The notes under the pieces: generated by a model
Databases searched by the model: none
Told to the model about the DNA's origin: nothing
What the model saw: only the letters and a program-made list of their open reading frames with translations
DNA from: Ceratorhiza oryzae-sativae
Lineage: Eukaryota > Basidiomycota > Agaricomycetes > Cantharellales > Ceratobasidiaceae
DNA length: 64,000 nucleotides
Direction of reading: 5' to 3'
Assembly (NCBI GenBank): GCA_030998015.1
Contig: JARWMV010000245.1
Location: 496,001 to 560,000, forward strand
Program-made: the position numbers and the translations under genes
Shown here: piece after piece, positions 10,008-21,600 of the stretch
How positions within the stretch are numbered: position 1 is the stretch's first letter
How the letters are laid out: every line of letters begins with the position of its first letter

Positions 10008-13000
10008 CTACCTAAGCACCGACTTGCTCGGCACATACTTTGGCCGAGATCGCGTGCCACCGGCCACGACCACCTGCTCCGAACCATCACCAAAGCCATT
10101 TTTATGCAAGGCCGCTTCACGTAGTTGGCGAGTAGCTAGAATTTTGTCAACCCAATCCTCTTGACCGACCGTGTTCCTAGCGACTTCTGCGCCAGCTTTG
10201 TACAGCGCAAACTCAGTCTGGGGATTGGGGACGGGTCCCACTTGGGTGCGGATACCTCGGCGGTAGCTGAGAATAAAAGCAGCGGCCTCTGGATAGAGAA
10301 CATCCGAGACGTACTATGACAGCAATGTAAACCCGGATTCTGAGGCGGAGTGTGGTACTTACACCCATACGTTCTCCTGGCGCAAGCCTTTCGTAGTCGG
10401 AATTACCAATAGGGCGAGGAGGTTGCTGGTCGAGGAGCTCACGAAAAGATGGATTGTCCGGTGATAGTTCGACTTCAACCGGAGTCACGTTGTCTTCAAC
10501 ATCTTCAGCCACTGTGCTAGGTGTAGAGCATCCCTCCGGTTGAGCGCCGCTGCGTTCAATTCCCTGGTCGGTGGGCTCAGTGCGAGCAGCGTCTTCAACC
10601 CCCATCGCCATACCGCTAGACGGCATGCCTTCAGCGACTTCGGCCTCAGCAAGGGTGCCTTGATCCGCTGGAGAGTCGATCGCCATTTTGACGTCCTGGT
10701 CGCCAACGCCTTCGATAATGAGTGGATCCTTGACGACTCCGGTAGACATTCGTACGTCTTCTATCTTCGGTTCGTCCGAGGTGCCCGTAATGGCTGGTGC
10801 ACCAACAACGATTGCTGGGACAACACCTGACACCCCACGCGACTCTTTGTTAGTCCAGCCTGCCCATCGCTCGCCTCTCAGAGCCCATCTTGAAACTTCG
10901 TACATCAACGCCTCGCAATCATCTTCATTCAGGTCGCCGGTGTATACTGAGTATGCGAGATTCTTTCTCGCTCGGCCACCCTGCATATATACTGCGTGTC
11001 GATCCAGCAGTTGATCTGCTCCTTCTGCTCCCTGACCAGGAATATATGTCCTCGAAATAATCCCTTGCAGAAAGGGCAGTACCGGCTTTAGTTGGTCACG
11101 CATGCGTTCCAGTGCGCAGTACTCTGTTGTGTTGACCTTGGGCTCTGGTGCCGCTGGTTCTGGCGACGACGCCCGGGGTTCCGGTGTAGGCGGACGGCCT
11201 AGCCATGATTGCCGTGGGTAGTTTGATGCCTTTTCTGTGTAACGTCCAAGCTACATTGAAAGTGAGTCAGACGAGCAGAAGACAAGCGAGAGAAAACAAG
11301 CTTACTGGACATTTTGCGAATCCTGGATCCAGCTGAGTATGTATCTCATGCCTCGCCGCAATACGTGTACTATCATCGGCAAATCGACACATATATTTCC
11401 CTCGCGGGCCGCGTTCTCCGCGAGGATAGTATTTGCAGACTTTCGCGGGGTAATAGCCTGTCTATAAAGTGTTCAGATCAGTTTCACAATACGGTTGAAC
11501 GGCTAGACCCACTCGATACCGGCATAACACCACTGTATCTACTTCGAGACTGCACCCGTGGTTAGCTGTGTCCTATTCTCATAAAGAACGAGAGCTTGTG
11601 CGCACACGTCGGCTTCATCAGTCTTGTAGCCTTCATCTTCAACTTCTGTTGGGTCCGCCGTACCCCCTTGAATGTATTCGTCTCGCTCGCTCCTGGATTT
11701 CTGCGAAAACAGGAGGAATATGTCCTCTAGCCCATCATTCCTCTCCGCATCAATCTCAAATGCACGCGTGCATGCAGTCTTCCAAGCTGCTTCAAGCCTC
11801 TCGCCCGGTAATTCTCCCAGGCCAGAATAGGTCGACGGTGGCCGAGGGTTGTACGCGGCTTTCAGCGTGGAGAACCGGACAGAGGACGCAGAGCGGAATG
11901 TGAGGACGTTGAATTCCGAAAGGGAAGAGGGCAAGAGTTCAAGTGATACCACAGAGGTGGTTGAAATGGTCGGGGGCGTGCCGCAGAGTATGAGTTTTAG
12001 GCAGTTGGGGGTTCTGTCTGTGACCTGCGAGCACCGTTATAGGGCAATAATGTTGAACCCATGGTTCGTGATCAATGACATACCTGCCCAGGCCACCAGC
12101 ATAGCATTCCCTCTGTCTGATCATCATAAGCCACCTTCACTTTCTCATCACTCGTTCCTCCCAGGTCCAACTTTACCCATATTAGCCCGTCCAAATCGGA
12201 GTAGCTCCATACCTTTGCCCGCTGCTTGCCACTGGCAATCTTAGTCCCAGGAATTGGGACAATGGATTTCGTCAAGAACGATGGTGGCCGAGTCTCGAGC
12301 TTCATACTAGCGAGTGGCGGAAGCGCAGGTCGCGATGAGGCGGGCTCGGGTTGAGCGAGAAAAGTAGCAGGGAGCCTAGACGCAGACACACGCGACCGAT
12401 GCGCAACTTTCCCTCGGTTGGGTGCAGTAGAAGAGTCAGGCTTCGGAATGGTGGTGGCAGGATTACAGCTCGGGGTAGCAGTGGCGGGGCCAGGACTAAC
12501 TTTTGGCTGAGCTCGACGTTTGCGCGGTTTCCGGAGTTCTTTTTCATCTTCAGTTGAGACAGACGTCTCCTCGCTCGAAGCCGTATTGGCTGGCCTTCGA
12601 AATTGGACAGGGTGTTTCCGTTGTTGGTATGTGCGTTTCTTTGGCGGTGCTGGTGCGTTACCAGATGGTGCGGTGGTTGAAAGGAGAGATGTTGCAGCCT
12701 TGGGTGTGCTAGATGAAGCGTCTGCTCTGGTCGCCTTGGTTGGTCTGGACGCCGCCTCAGGTAGCACTGGTGTCAGCGATGCATCAAGGGTTGGAGCAGG
12801 TTTACGGTGTTTAGATTTGCCAAACGGAGGTGGAGCTGCGGCTAAGTTTACCGTAGGGAATGGGGACGATGGTCGAGACGTAGTTGGGGAAGGAGGTGCC
12901 GACGAAAGACTTGAAGAATCAGATTCTCCCCCAAGGCCGCTAGGAATGTAAGTATTATGAGCAGAAACCCGCCATATCACTTGCTATTGAGCTTACTGGC

Positions 13001-13208
13001 CCATCGTTATATCTTGCTCGTGATTCTCGTCAGGATGGTGGAGCGGGACTGTCCAGAGGTGGGAAGTGGTAGAGCGACGTGGTAGGAGAGATCCACAGAC
13101 GGGAGTGACCAAACTCACGTGATAGTCCACGTTCATGTCAGGCTGTAGCGTCGGAGCAGCAACAAGACAAGACGTCGCAAGATGGAATGACCAATCGTCT
13201 TGTGCCAT
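10008..13208 (-). CDS. PWWP-like domain protein, putative chromatin reader
   Basis: Six exons join in frame: 12997-13208, 12084-12939, 11556-12024, 11306-11457, 10363-11250 and 10008-10313, about 960 aa. The start MAQDDWSFHL is the first ATG of the chain. After a ~230-residue Ser/Pro/Lys-rich disordered region with basic clusters (KKRTYQQRKH, RKPRKRRAQPK), a PWWP-type motif appears: DGLIWVKLD, then DDQTEGMLCWWPGQV. PWWP domains bind methylated histone tails and DNA, so a nuclear role is likely but inferred. A later segment, AKVCKYYPRGERGPRGKYMC, continues the same globular region. The C-terminal half (QLKPVLPFLQGIISRTYIPG onward) is acidic, with an internal disordered stretch. I do not recognise an orthologue with a known role. 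Every exon join is a plausible GT-AG intron of 49-98 bp and the frame is intact. Confidence 0.72.
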
Positions 13209-14697
13209 CTTGTTCTGGTAACTTAAGCGCCATGAGTACTTATGAGCATTCATTCAACCTCTGGAGCCCTCATATAAGTCTTGTTCATGACTGCTCAGGA
13301 GTGCTTATGAGCCCCAACGGTGCTTCGGAGCACTGTTTAATCGTACGGATCAGATCGCGCGCTCCTGAGCACCGAAGTGTTCTGCTAACGGTGAGGTCAG
13401 AAATGAAATGAACCTGGCGTAGAAGCGGGGTATGCTGAGGAGTAACAGGGATGGAGAGGGGTGGTATTTGGTCCTTCGATTATCTGAATACATACCAATA
13501 TTCCTGGGACCGATTTACACACGCGAGGCGGCAACAGCGCGCAGCAGGTATAGATTTACCGTTGCGAGAGCCGAACTGTCCACTGCCTCAGAGCTTTGTC
13601 TGGTGGAACCTTAACTGTACGAGAAGAATTACAATTCAATTAACAAGATTACAAGACAAGATTACAAGTTTAGAAGGGCCACCAGTTCGATTCTCATGGT
13701 GAGTGGCATTTCATTTCATTTTGCTGCCAGTGGTGGATGGTTTAAAAGCAACCCCACCCAGGATGGGCATACATCATAACGTGTGCTAGCAGTGATTGAT
13801 TCTTTCTGAATTATGGACCGTACCCTAACCATCGCACCTCTGGATTTATATTCCGGCTACTGCTCGTTGGAAGCTACTATCGACGCACCATCCATATCAA
13901 GCAATGCGTTCATATAAAGCTCTGCGTTGCCTTGTCGAGTGAAGACTGAACTATTGCGTTGATCTCAGCTTGCGCTCGGTGCGAGGTACCGCTCGTAGGT
14001 TTTCGAAAGGATTTTTCAAGGTCCCATGGCTCAATCACAGCTTTCGCATTTAATTACTTAATTCCTGTATTATGAGCGGCATCTAGTATGGTTTGAATAA
14101 TTTTTGGTTGCATTGCTATTGCGAGCCAGAGCTCCTCCACTGACTGGCGAGTTTCGCTCGCAATGCGTAAATTGCCATTATCACCGCAAGGTATCGAGAG
14201 CCAGCATAACTACTTGGTTTGAATGGTGGATGATGTTAAGCCGGTGACTGTTGGTTCATCGCTTGCCACCCACGTCACAAGTTCTACAAAAGCAACTCGA
14301 ATGCGGCCCACTGCTACCATAATCTTCGCCTTGCGTTGGGTTATCGCCAACCCAAATAATGCGAATGGGAGTACTAAGCATCCTTTGTTACACCACTAAG
14401 CGTAACGACCAGGATACTAACAGCCTCCCTAAATGAGTGAGCAAGTGCGGATGAGGAAACAAGGCTTAAACACGTCCTAATAATGCACTGTGTGCCGTGT
14501 CTAAACCCGGCTGGGGCTACGTGAGGCGAGATGGAAGCAAAACGAATGTAATGCACCATTAGCAGAAATTCACGAAGAGTTGCGACAGTGTTGCAATAGC
14601 GAGACCAATTCTTGTTCCGCTGTTAATATGTGAGTGTCGTCAACACAGTAGCTTTACAAGTAGTCGGAACATGTCATTTTAACTGGCCAACATTGCT
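13209..14697. other. Intergenic region with inverted repeats, no gene recognised
   Basis: About 1.5 kb between the starts/ends of the flanking minus-strand genes. The part nearest the PWWP gene (13290-13385) carries a nested set of GTGCT/AGCAC inverted repeats. Around 13620-13670 there is an AT-rich stretch with repeated ACAAGATTACAAG units. I see no gene or transposon protein. Confidence 0.4.
13293..13383. repeat. Nested inverted repeats (GTGCT/AGCAC, CTCAGGAG/CTCCTGAG)
   Basis: GTGCT-TCGG-AGCAC at 13320-13333 is a perfect 5-bp stem with a four-base loop. Outside it, CTCAGGAG (13294-13301) pairs perfectly with CTCCTGAG (13362-13369), and further GTGCT and GAGCACCGAAGTG units lie between. 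The block is 85-175 bp upstream of the PWWP gene start, so it could be a regulatory or mobile-element remnant. Confidence 0.5.
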
Positions 14698-15499
14698 TTA
14701 GGAATCCACAATAGCTTTGTAAATAGTCACAGGTTCTCGAGGTCTGGACAGTTAAGCATAATCGGGTGAATATCTGGGATGCTCAAGAGTTTTGATAAGA
14801 TTTACCTATCTTGTGCGTCAGTCGCGACAGCGCCTATTCTCTGCAATACTCGCATTCCGTTGCCTACGCGCCCGAAGATCGTGTGCTTGCCATCCAAATA
14901 GGGTGTTGGAGCAAGTGTAAGAAAGAACTGAGAGCCTGCGGCGAAACCATGTTAGTTATGTGGGAAAGGGTAAATGTGAATAGGTTTACCATTTGTGTTT
15001 GGCCCTGAGTTTGCTGTTGGAGGATGAGGAGTTAGAGTGGAGGGCGTGCACAAGGCGTGGTGTGAAACATACCCATCGCGAGGATTCCGGCTCCGACAAA
15101 CCTCAACTCGGGGTTGATCTCGTCCTCGAATTTTTGGCCATAGATGCTGGTGCCGCCCCGTCCTGTACCCGTTGGGTCGCCGCTCTGAGCCATAAAGTCC
15201 TGTGAACGAGTTCAGTCGGGATTGATCAGGCATCAAATGAACGTAATGTTCACCGCAATAACTCGGTGAAATGTCACGCCGTTATAGTATCCTCGCTAGA
15301 AGCACTTTGATTCAGGCTGAAAACGGCTAGTTAAAAAAGTGCGTACCTTTGCCAACTCAAAGAAATTCTTGCATGTCTTGCTTGAGAGTAGTCAGGATCT
15401 ATTCTAAGACGGGTAGAATAAAATAACCTTGGGAGCATGATCCCAGTACAGCTCAATGATAATATCACCCATACTCGTCTGGAGTTTGACCTGGGACAT
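14698..15499 (-). CDS. Peptidyl-prolyl cis-trans isomerase, PPIL1-type cyclophilin
   Basis: Single-domain cyclophilin that isomerises X-Pro bonds. PPIL1 relatives are spliceosome-associated. Seven small exons (15428-15499, 15347-15376, 15254-15295, 15073-15199, 14990-15013, 14806-14935, 14698-14743) sum to 471 nt and give exactly 156 aa, the family size. Motifs run in order: [91 protein letters not shown] and the conserved C-terminal DRPREPV. The catalytic Arg (FHRVIA), Phe and Gln (DFMAQ), Asn (MANSG) and QFFLTLAP residues are all present. The exons include pieces of 24 and 30 nt. The frame is intact. It is divergent from the RasGAP gene with ~100 bp between start codons. Confidence 0.93.
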
Positions 15500-15527
15500 T
15501 GTGGTTGTCGCGTGTGGTGGCGGGCGA

Positions 15528-15537
15528 GTCACGTGAC
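15528..15537. promoter_or_regulatory. Palindromic E-box GTCACGTGAC in divergent promoter
   Basis: A perfect 10-bp palindrome containing CACGTG sits between the cyclophilin start (15499, minus) and the RasGAP start (15601, plus). CACGTG is the core recognised by bHLH factors such as Cbf1/Pho4-type proteins. The symmetric position suggests it could serve both genes. Confidence 0.6.
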
Positions 15538-15600
15538 AGCTAGCCAGAAGCTGATCTGGAATACTTGTCCAAGTCCAGGGCTGAGTTGTACATAATAGCC

Positions 15601-18600
15601 ATGCCTGCGTCGTCCTCGTCGACACCGGCAGCGATGCAACACCTCCACAGGCCGTCTGACTCGGCCTCGACGCTCCTTCCCCAGCAAAAGACGATGTCCA
15701 GTCTTGCGCTCGTCGCGACTCCGAATTCCCATAATGCCATTATCAATGCGCTCGTCAACCGGCTCAAGGTCAAGGTGTGTACCACGTTGTGTTGGGATAG
15801 CAGACGCTGACTTGAACAGCTTCCATGCAACTCGGGACTGAACCTGCATGCTGTCGAGTCCGACTCGGCGCTGCAGCAGGCGGTTGAGCTTCTCATCCAG
15901 CTTTCCCGCACACAACTTCATACGATCGTCCACGCCTAAGCCAAGTGCTCGAAAAAATCACAAAGGTCCATCTCCTCCTCATTTTGACGTAGCATAGTTA
16001 ATCTGTTTGTTTGCAGAACGCCCAACCAAGCACAGACGGATACCTTTCCCTCGATTCTCCATTCGCAATTCTACATTCTCAAAATTATCTCGGCCGCCCT
16101 TTCTTTTCGGTGGCAACTTTATCTAGACTCTCAGCGCGATCCTCAGTCTCCGAATGTGTCCAACACTGATGCGACTCAGCCCCGTCGTCAGGCGTCGCGG
16201 AGCTCAATGATGACGGCGTTCGGCGAGCTGGCGCCGCTAACCGAAGAAGTTGCTCAATATACGCTCAGTGTCATGGTTCTCATCCTTCGTCAAACAAGTT
16301 CGGTCGCAGATCGACCGCGTACGATCGGACTTATGTACAACGAGCACGTTCCCGACTTCCACACGATCGACTCCGTAGGCCTTACCAACGTCTCACCAAG
16401 CGCAACCGTTGCTGGCAGTAGCACTGGAACAACTCGTCCTGGTGCCGCACCCGAAAGCTCCGTTGGACGAGCGAGCTCGCTTCGAAGCGCGCAAGACGTC
16501 GAGGGCTCCTCTCCCTCCTGGGCTTCTCCCGGCAATTCGTCGATCCCGTCTCTTCCCACCTCAGCTTATCCCTATGCTTCGGGAATGCATGGCCCTTCCA
16601 AGCCACCTCGGTCGGCTGGAGGCGGTTCTTCGAGCACAACGCCAGCACTTACAGCTCTCGTCGCGCCTGTCGCGGCCTCATACTCAGACACGCCAGAGAG
16701 TGTGACCTGGCTCGTCTACCGATATGCTGCGCGGGTGGTGTATGGTGTTAGCCGCTCGAACTGGGATGTTGTGTTTGCCAAAGTTCGTGGGTGGATTCGT
16801 GCGGCGCATGCGAGCAGTGCGGGTGGAGCTGTAGACGACCTGATGGATGTGATGGATATGAAGCTCATTACTTGTAGTGCACTCGACACGAACCGACTGA
16901 GCCAGGTTCTCTCAGGCAGGTTTTCCAGCTTCTTTCGAATTTCATTTTATTAACTATTTCAAAAGAAATATCATCACTCCTGCTCGGAATGAAAGACAAG
17001 CCCAAGTTTGCGATTGCTCAAGCGCTTCGGCAAGCTATTTGGAACTGGATCGAAATCCTACCAAAAGAGTACACTGATCTTCTTGCCGGTCGTCGAAAAC
17101 TCGACGGTGCACCCGAGCGTCTTTGACACACTGTATACCCAATCCGAGCGTGATGGCAAACAGCGGACATATTGGCCCGCGCTCACCATTCTGTTGGCTG
17201 TCTCTCCTGAGCGACTCAAGGGTCTCGAGACGCGCGCAAGAAGGGATCGAAAGGCACTGGCGTTTATGGATGCGCTTGCAAAAGGGTTGCATAGCGGTAG
17301 TCGGCCTCCAAGGGAAACTGCCATAGCGTGCTTGGTGGATTTGGCCAGAGCGGCATCCTATGCGAGTGGTGGGGCTTATTCAGATGGAATGGCGATCAAG
17401 AGTCTCGCCCCTGACCTTGTGGACGATGTTCGGGTGGGTTATCATCGATTTGACAGGTTATTGCTTCGGGCTAACTTCCGCTGTTTTCAGAACCGACTAT
17501 GAACCCGCCCGCGCCGCACAAGTCATTTACAGAGCAAGCTGACGCGATAGATGTGTCGCTGCACGTCGACAGTCTGGTTGCAATTTTCCGGTGTGTCTAT
17601 GTTGATGTACATCTATTCATATTTCATTCCCTGACGTCCTGTCGCTAGGTTCTTTCCACAGGTGGCCATTCAGTCTGTCTTCCCCGCAGTTCTGGCCCCA
17701 GAGTGTTCAGATGCCGTCAAGTTGATTGGAGTGAGGGCGTGTTTGCTGTTGGCTAGCGAGGTACGCGTTAGTGTAGTGTGGTTCTTGTCGAGGCGGGGCG
17801 GTTGATTTCTTTCTTCAGATTACACGTGTTCCATCCCAGCCTCCACTCGATGACCTGATCAATACAACTACTGTTCGCATGAGAAAGATTATGCAGGTGA
17901 GCCCATCATGCCCGCATGCCTGTGGGACAAATTATCATGAGGTTCATTTTACAGGCCGCAACGGAGCAGGTCGGCGAGCAAATGCCGGATGGGAGTACTG
18001 TAGTTCCTCGAGGGTATCCTGTCGCTTTGCGTTCAACATCCGATCTTGCCGACAAGGACCAATTAATTCTCGCCTTGCTTGCGCTATTCCGGACTGACGT
18101 TCGATTCTTCTTTACACTTCGACCTAACATCCCATCTGATATCCCTCAATGCGTGCGCGATTCACTGTTCCTTCTGCGCCAACCGTTTGACCCATGTATA
18201 CGCACGGCTGCTGCACGCACTTTTGGAATGCTCGCTGCGGCTGCAAGAAGCATGGTCCCCGGACATCCGTTGAGCGTCAGTGCAAGGGAATTGGCGGCGC
18301 ATACAGGGTGAGTTTGAGGCTGAATATTTATTCAAGTCAAAATCTGATCGGCTCATAGGCCGAACGCTTTGCGTGCTGGAGCACTTCTCATATACTCTTC
18401 TACAAATCCCAAAGACCTTCGACTCGCATTCAACTCGCTTATTTCAATTGTTCTAGCGCGATATGCGAACCCGGTCGAGGTACGTGTAAACATGGTAGTA
18501 CATTGTACCCAGTAATCTAACAGGCACAAGCTCTCCTCTACGATTCAGATGCTAAACACCAAGGCCGCTCTTTCTCTCTTTCCTATCCCTGCCTCAAAGT

Positions 18601-21600
18601 TCCTCATCATGGTCGAAGTTGCATGTTTGATCGCCCTCACATCCGTACACCAGGACATTGTTATACATGCTAGTCGCAACCTTAGTCACCTGGTGACGAT
18701 TGAGCGGATGGAGCTCGCCCCTGAACCGTCAGGATGTAGCGCTGATTTACTGTTGAAGCGCGCGTCGGTATATGAAGCATTGGGTGACCCGAACATAGTG
18801 ATTGTTGGGCGGGTTGCGCATCAAAGGCGGATACGCAAACTTCTGCGGACTGCCGCTGCCCCGAGCACGATAAATCTAGCGACGTGGTCCGAGTGTTTTA
18901 CACGTTGGGACGACCGGACGTCCAGGTTGGAACATTTAACTGATGTAAGTAACTATAATTGTGTTGGACCCGATATGTTGCTGAAGGTACGGCCGTCAGG
19001 CCTCCCAGGATGGGCTCATGGAGTGGCAGAATCTGACGATGTTCTTGGCTACTTGGGGTGGCTGCTGTGTCTGCAATGAAAGTCGGTATCCGGCCTTCAG
19101 GGATCTTATTCAGTTGGATGACATCCCGAAGCGAATGCTCTGGCCTCCCTCGGCGAACAAGCGGGTTGAAGAGTTTATCGTGCGCATGGTGGATATGCTT
19201 GGAAGCACGCACTTATTCTGTCGCGAGACCGTCAAGGATGCGCTGGGGCAAGAACTTCATCCTAGGCTGTATTCGATGCTGTTGAATCGGTTTTTGGAGT
19301 GAGTTTCTCGTTGACGTTTGACATAGGCTAGGCTAACGAGAAATCTAGTTTAGTTAAGGCGAGACTGCATGACGATGTCATATGGGATGAGGGCATTTGC
19401 AAGTTTATCGAGCAGGTGGGCTGCCTGCGTTTCTTTTTGGCGCTGAGCTTCATACTGATATTTGATTCTAGGTTGTGACGGTCCTCAAACTGATCTTCGG
19501 GCGCATCGAGTCTGAGACCGACACGTCCCATATCAAAGTCAACGTCAGCACGCTGATCCGGGGTCTACTCCAGCTCTTCACGCCGCGCCAAAGGACCACT
19601 CTTGGGCAATGCGCATTCGTGTCAAGTTCTGCACAATGGTGCATCATTTATTCGAAAAGCGAGATTTCTTGGCCCTTGAAAAGGAGTTGCAGTTGAGGGG
19701 TGAACTATTGGAAGCATTCGCCGAGTGGGCGATGATTGAATTGCCGGTACGTCGAACGTCTAAGAGATATATGCGCGATTTAACAAGTAAGCAACAGCCA
19801 AACACTCCAGATGCACAACACCGAACACAGAGCGAGGTCAATGCCGCGTGTTGAAGAGCGTCGTGCTGCTTTTGGACAGGTTTCAGCTTAGCGCTTTGGA
19901 AAATAGTTCAGAGGATGAAGCTTTCAATGTTCGGTCTCGACTGTTTTATCGGTACTTCCAGTTCTTCGTTCGGGTTGTTAAGCAGTGCTCGGAGAGGGTG
20001 AGTCGTACTAAGAGGTATAGCCTCGGGTGCTGAATTGTGAGCAGGCTCCTGCAAGCGACGATCGGGCGCAGGTCCGTTGCATTAGCGACATGCTTGAATT
20101 GATGAGCTAACGCATTATTCAACAGAGGGAGCGAGTAGCGTTCGGCCTTGCGAAAGATGTGCCACTGTATCGGCAGCACAGTACAAGGTCTTTCCCTCTT
20201 GCTGGACGCAAATATGGACGTGGGCCTTAAACACTGTCTCTCGATGGCTTACCATGACGACCCACATGTCCGGACAGTCTTCATTCATGTATTTTCTCAG
20301 GTGCTTGGCGGATCCTCGAGAGGACGAAGGTGTCAAATCAAACGAGGCCGAGACAGCCACGGTTGACACTGAGACAAAGAGTCGAGCTGGTACTGATTTC
20401 AGCCACGAGCAGGAGGAGAAGGAAGGCGACCGCGAGAAGGTGCAGGAGAATAAGCGGAAACGGTTCCAGATTGCAGATCGAAAGTCCGAGGGCCAGGTTC
20501 AGCCTAGTAGGCTATGTGAGGTGAGTATGCGCTTTGGAGATACATTGGCTTGCGCTAAGCTTTGGATATTGGAGATGGTACGCGGTCCGAATGTAAGCGA
20601 CCTTGATTCTTTGGTTTTGGTTAAAAATCGTCGCTGACGAGTTCTCAGATCATGATTGCAATGGCAATGTGCAACGTCTGTCCCGCACACGAAATCGATA
20701 ACTTGATTCACGTTGTCTAACGTATTTGACACCCGTAAAAGCTTGCTCCGACTTCTGAAGGCACTAATTGAACGGGAGGTCGCGCAAACCTGTCAGTCTA
20801 AGTTTTTACTGTGCGATCACTCGCTAACAACTCAATTGCAGCGAGCGAATCAATATATTTAGATCAAACGCTACGTGTATGCGTGTGTTATCGGCATTCG
20901 CGCGTATGCATGGGTACAAGTGAGCAATCCATTGCGTAGTTGCACAGTTTACTCAAGTTCCCTTCCCAAGCTACTTGCGTCAGATTCTTTCGCCGCTTAT
21001 TTCGCAGATGGTGGCCATGCCAGCGGATCGGTCGTACGAACTGGACCCAAAGCGGCCGGACGGACGAGGTAACATAGAGGAAAACGCCAAAAACCTCTCG
21101 ATAATCGCTCAGGCTTTCCTGAATGTTATTTGTGAATCCGCTCCTATCCTTCCTCCGTAAGTGCTTGCGGCAATTATCATCAACCTTAGCCTAATGACCC
21201 GGATCAGGATCATTCGAGAAGTGTGCAATTTCATCGCCGACGCAGTGTGAGTATCTCAAAATTAATTTATTTGCATCATCTTATGTCCTCGCTAGCAATG
21301 AGGTTTGGCCCGAAAGTAGCTTTCCAGCGGTCGGGAGTTTCATGTTTCTTCGGTATGACTATTCGGATGTATCGCATCCACGATGCCTAAAGCCCCTCTA
21401 GATTTATTTGCCCGACGATCGTATCCCCTGAGACCGTCGACATCGAGCTTCCCCGAGACAATGCCCGCATTCGCGGGTTTGATGTTGATCACGAAAATCA
21501 TCCAAAATCTGGCAAACAATGTTCTCTTTGGCAAAGAGCCATATTTGATCCCGCTCAACAAGCTTCTCGAAGAGAACATTGTTCCACTCGCCCGGTTCCT

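Noticed and set aside
13675..13710. B-box-like AGTTCGATTCTC, possible SINE or tRNA
   Set aside because: No matching A-box upstream, no cloverleaf and no clear tail or target-site duplication.
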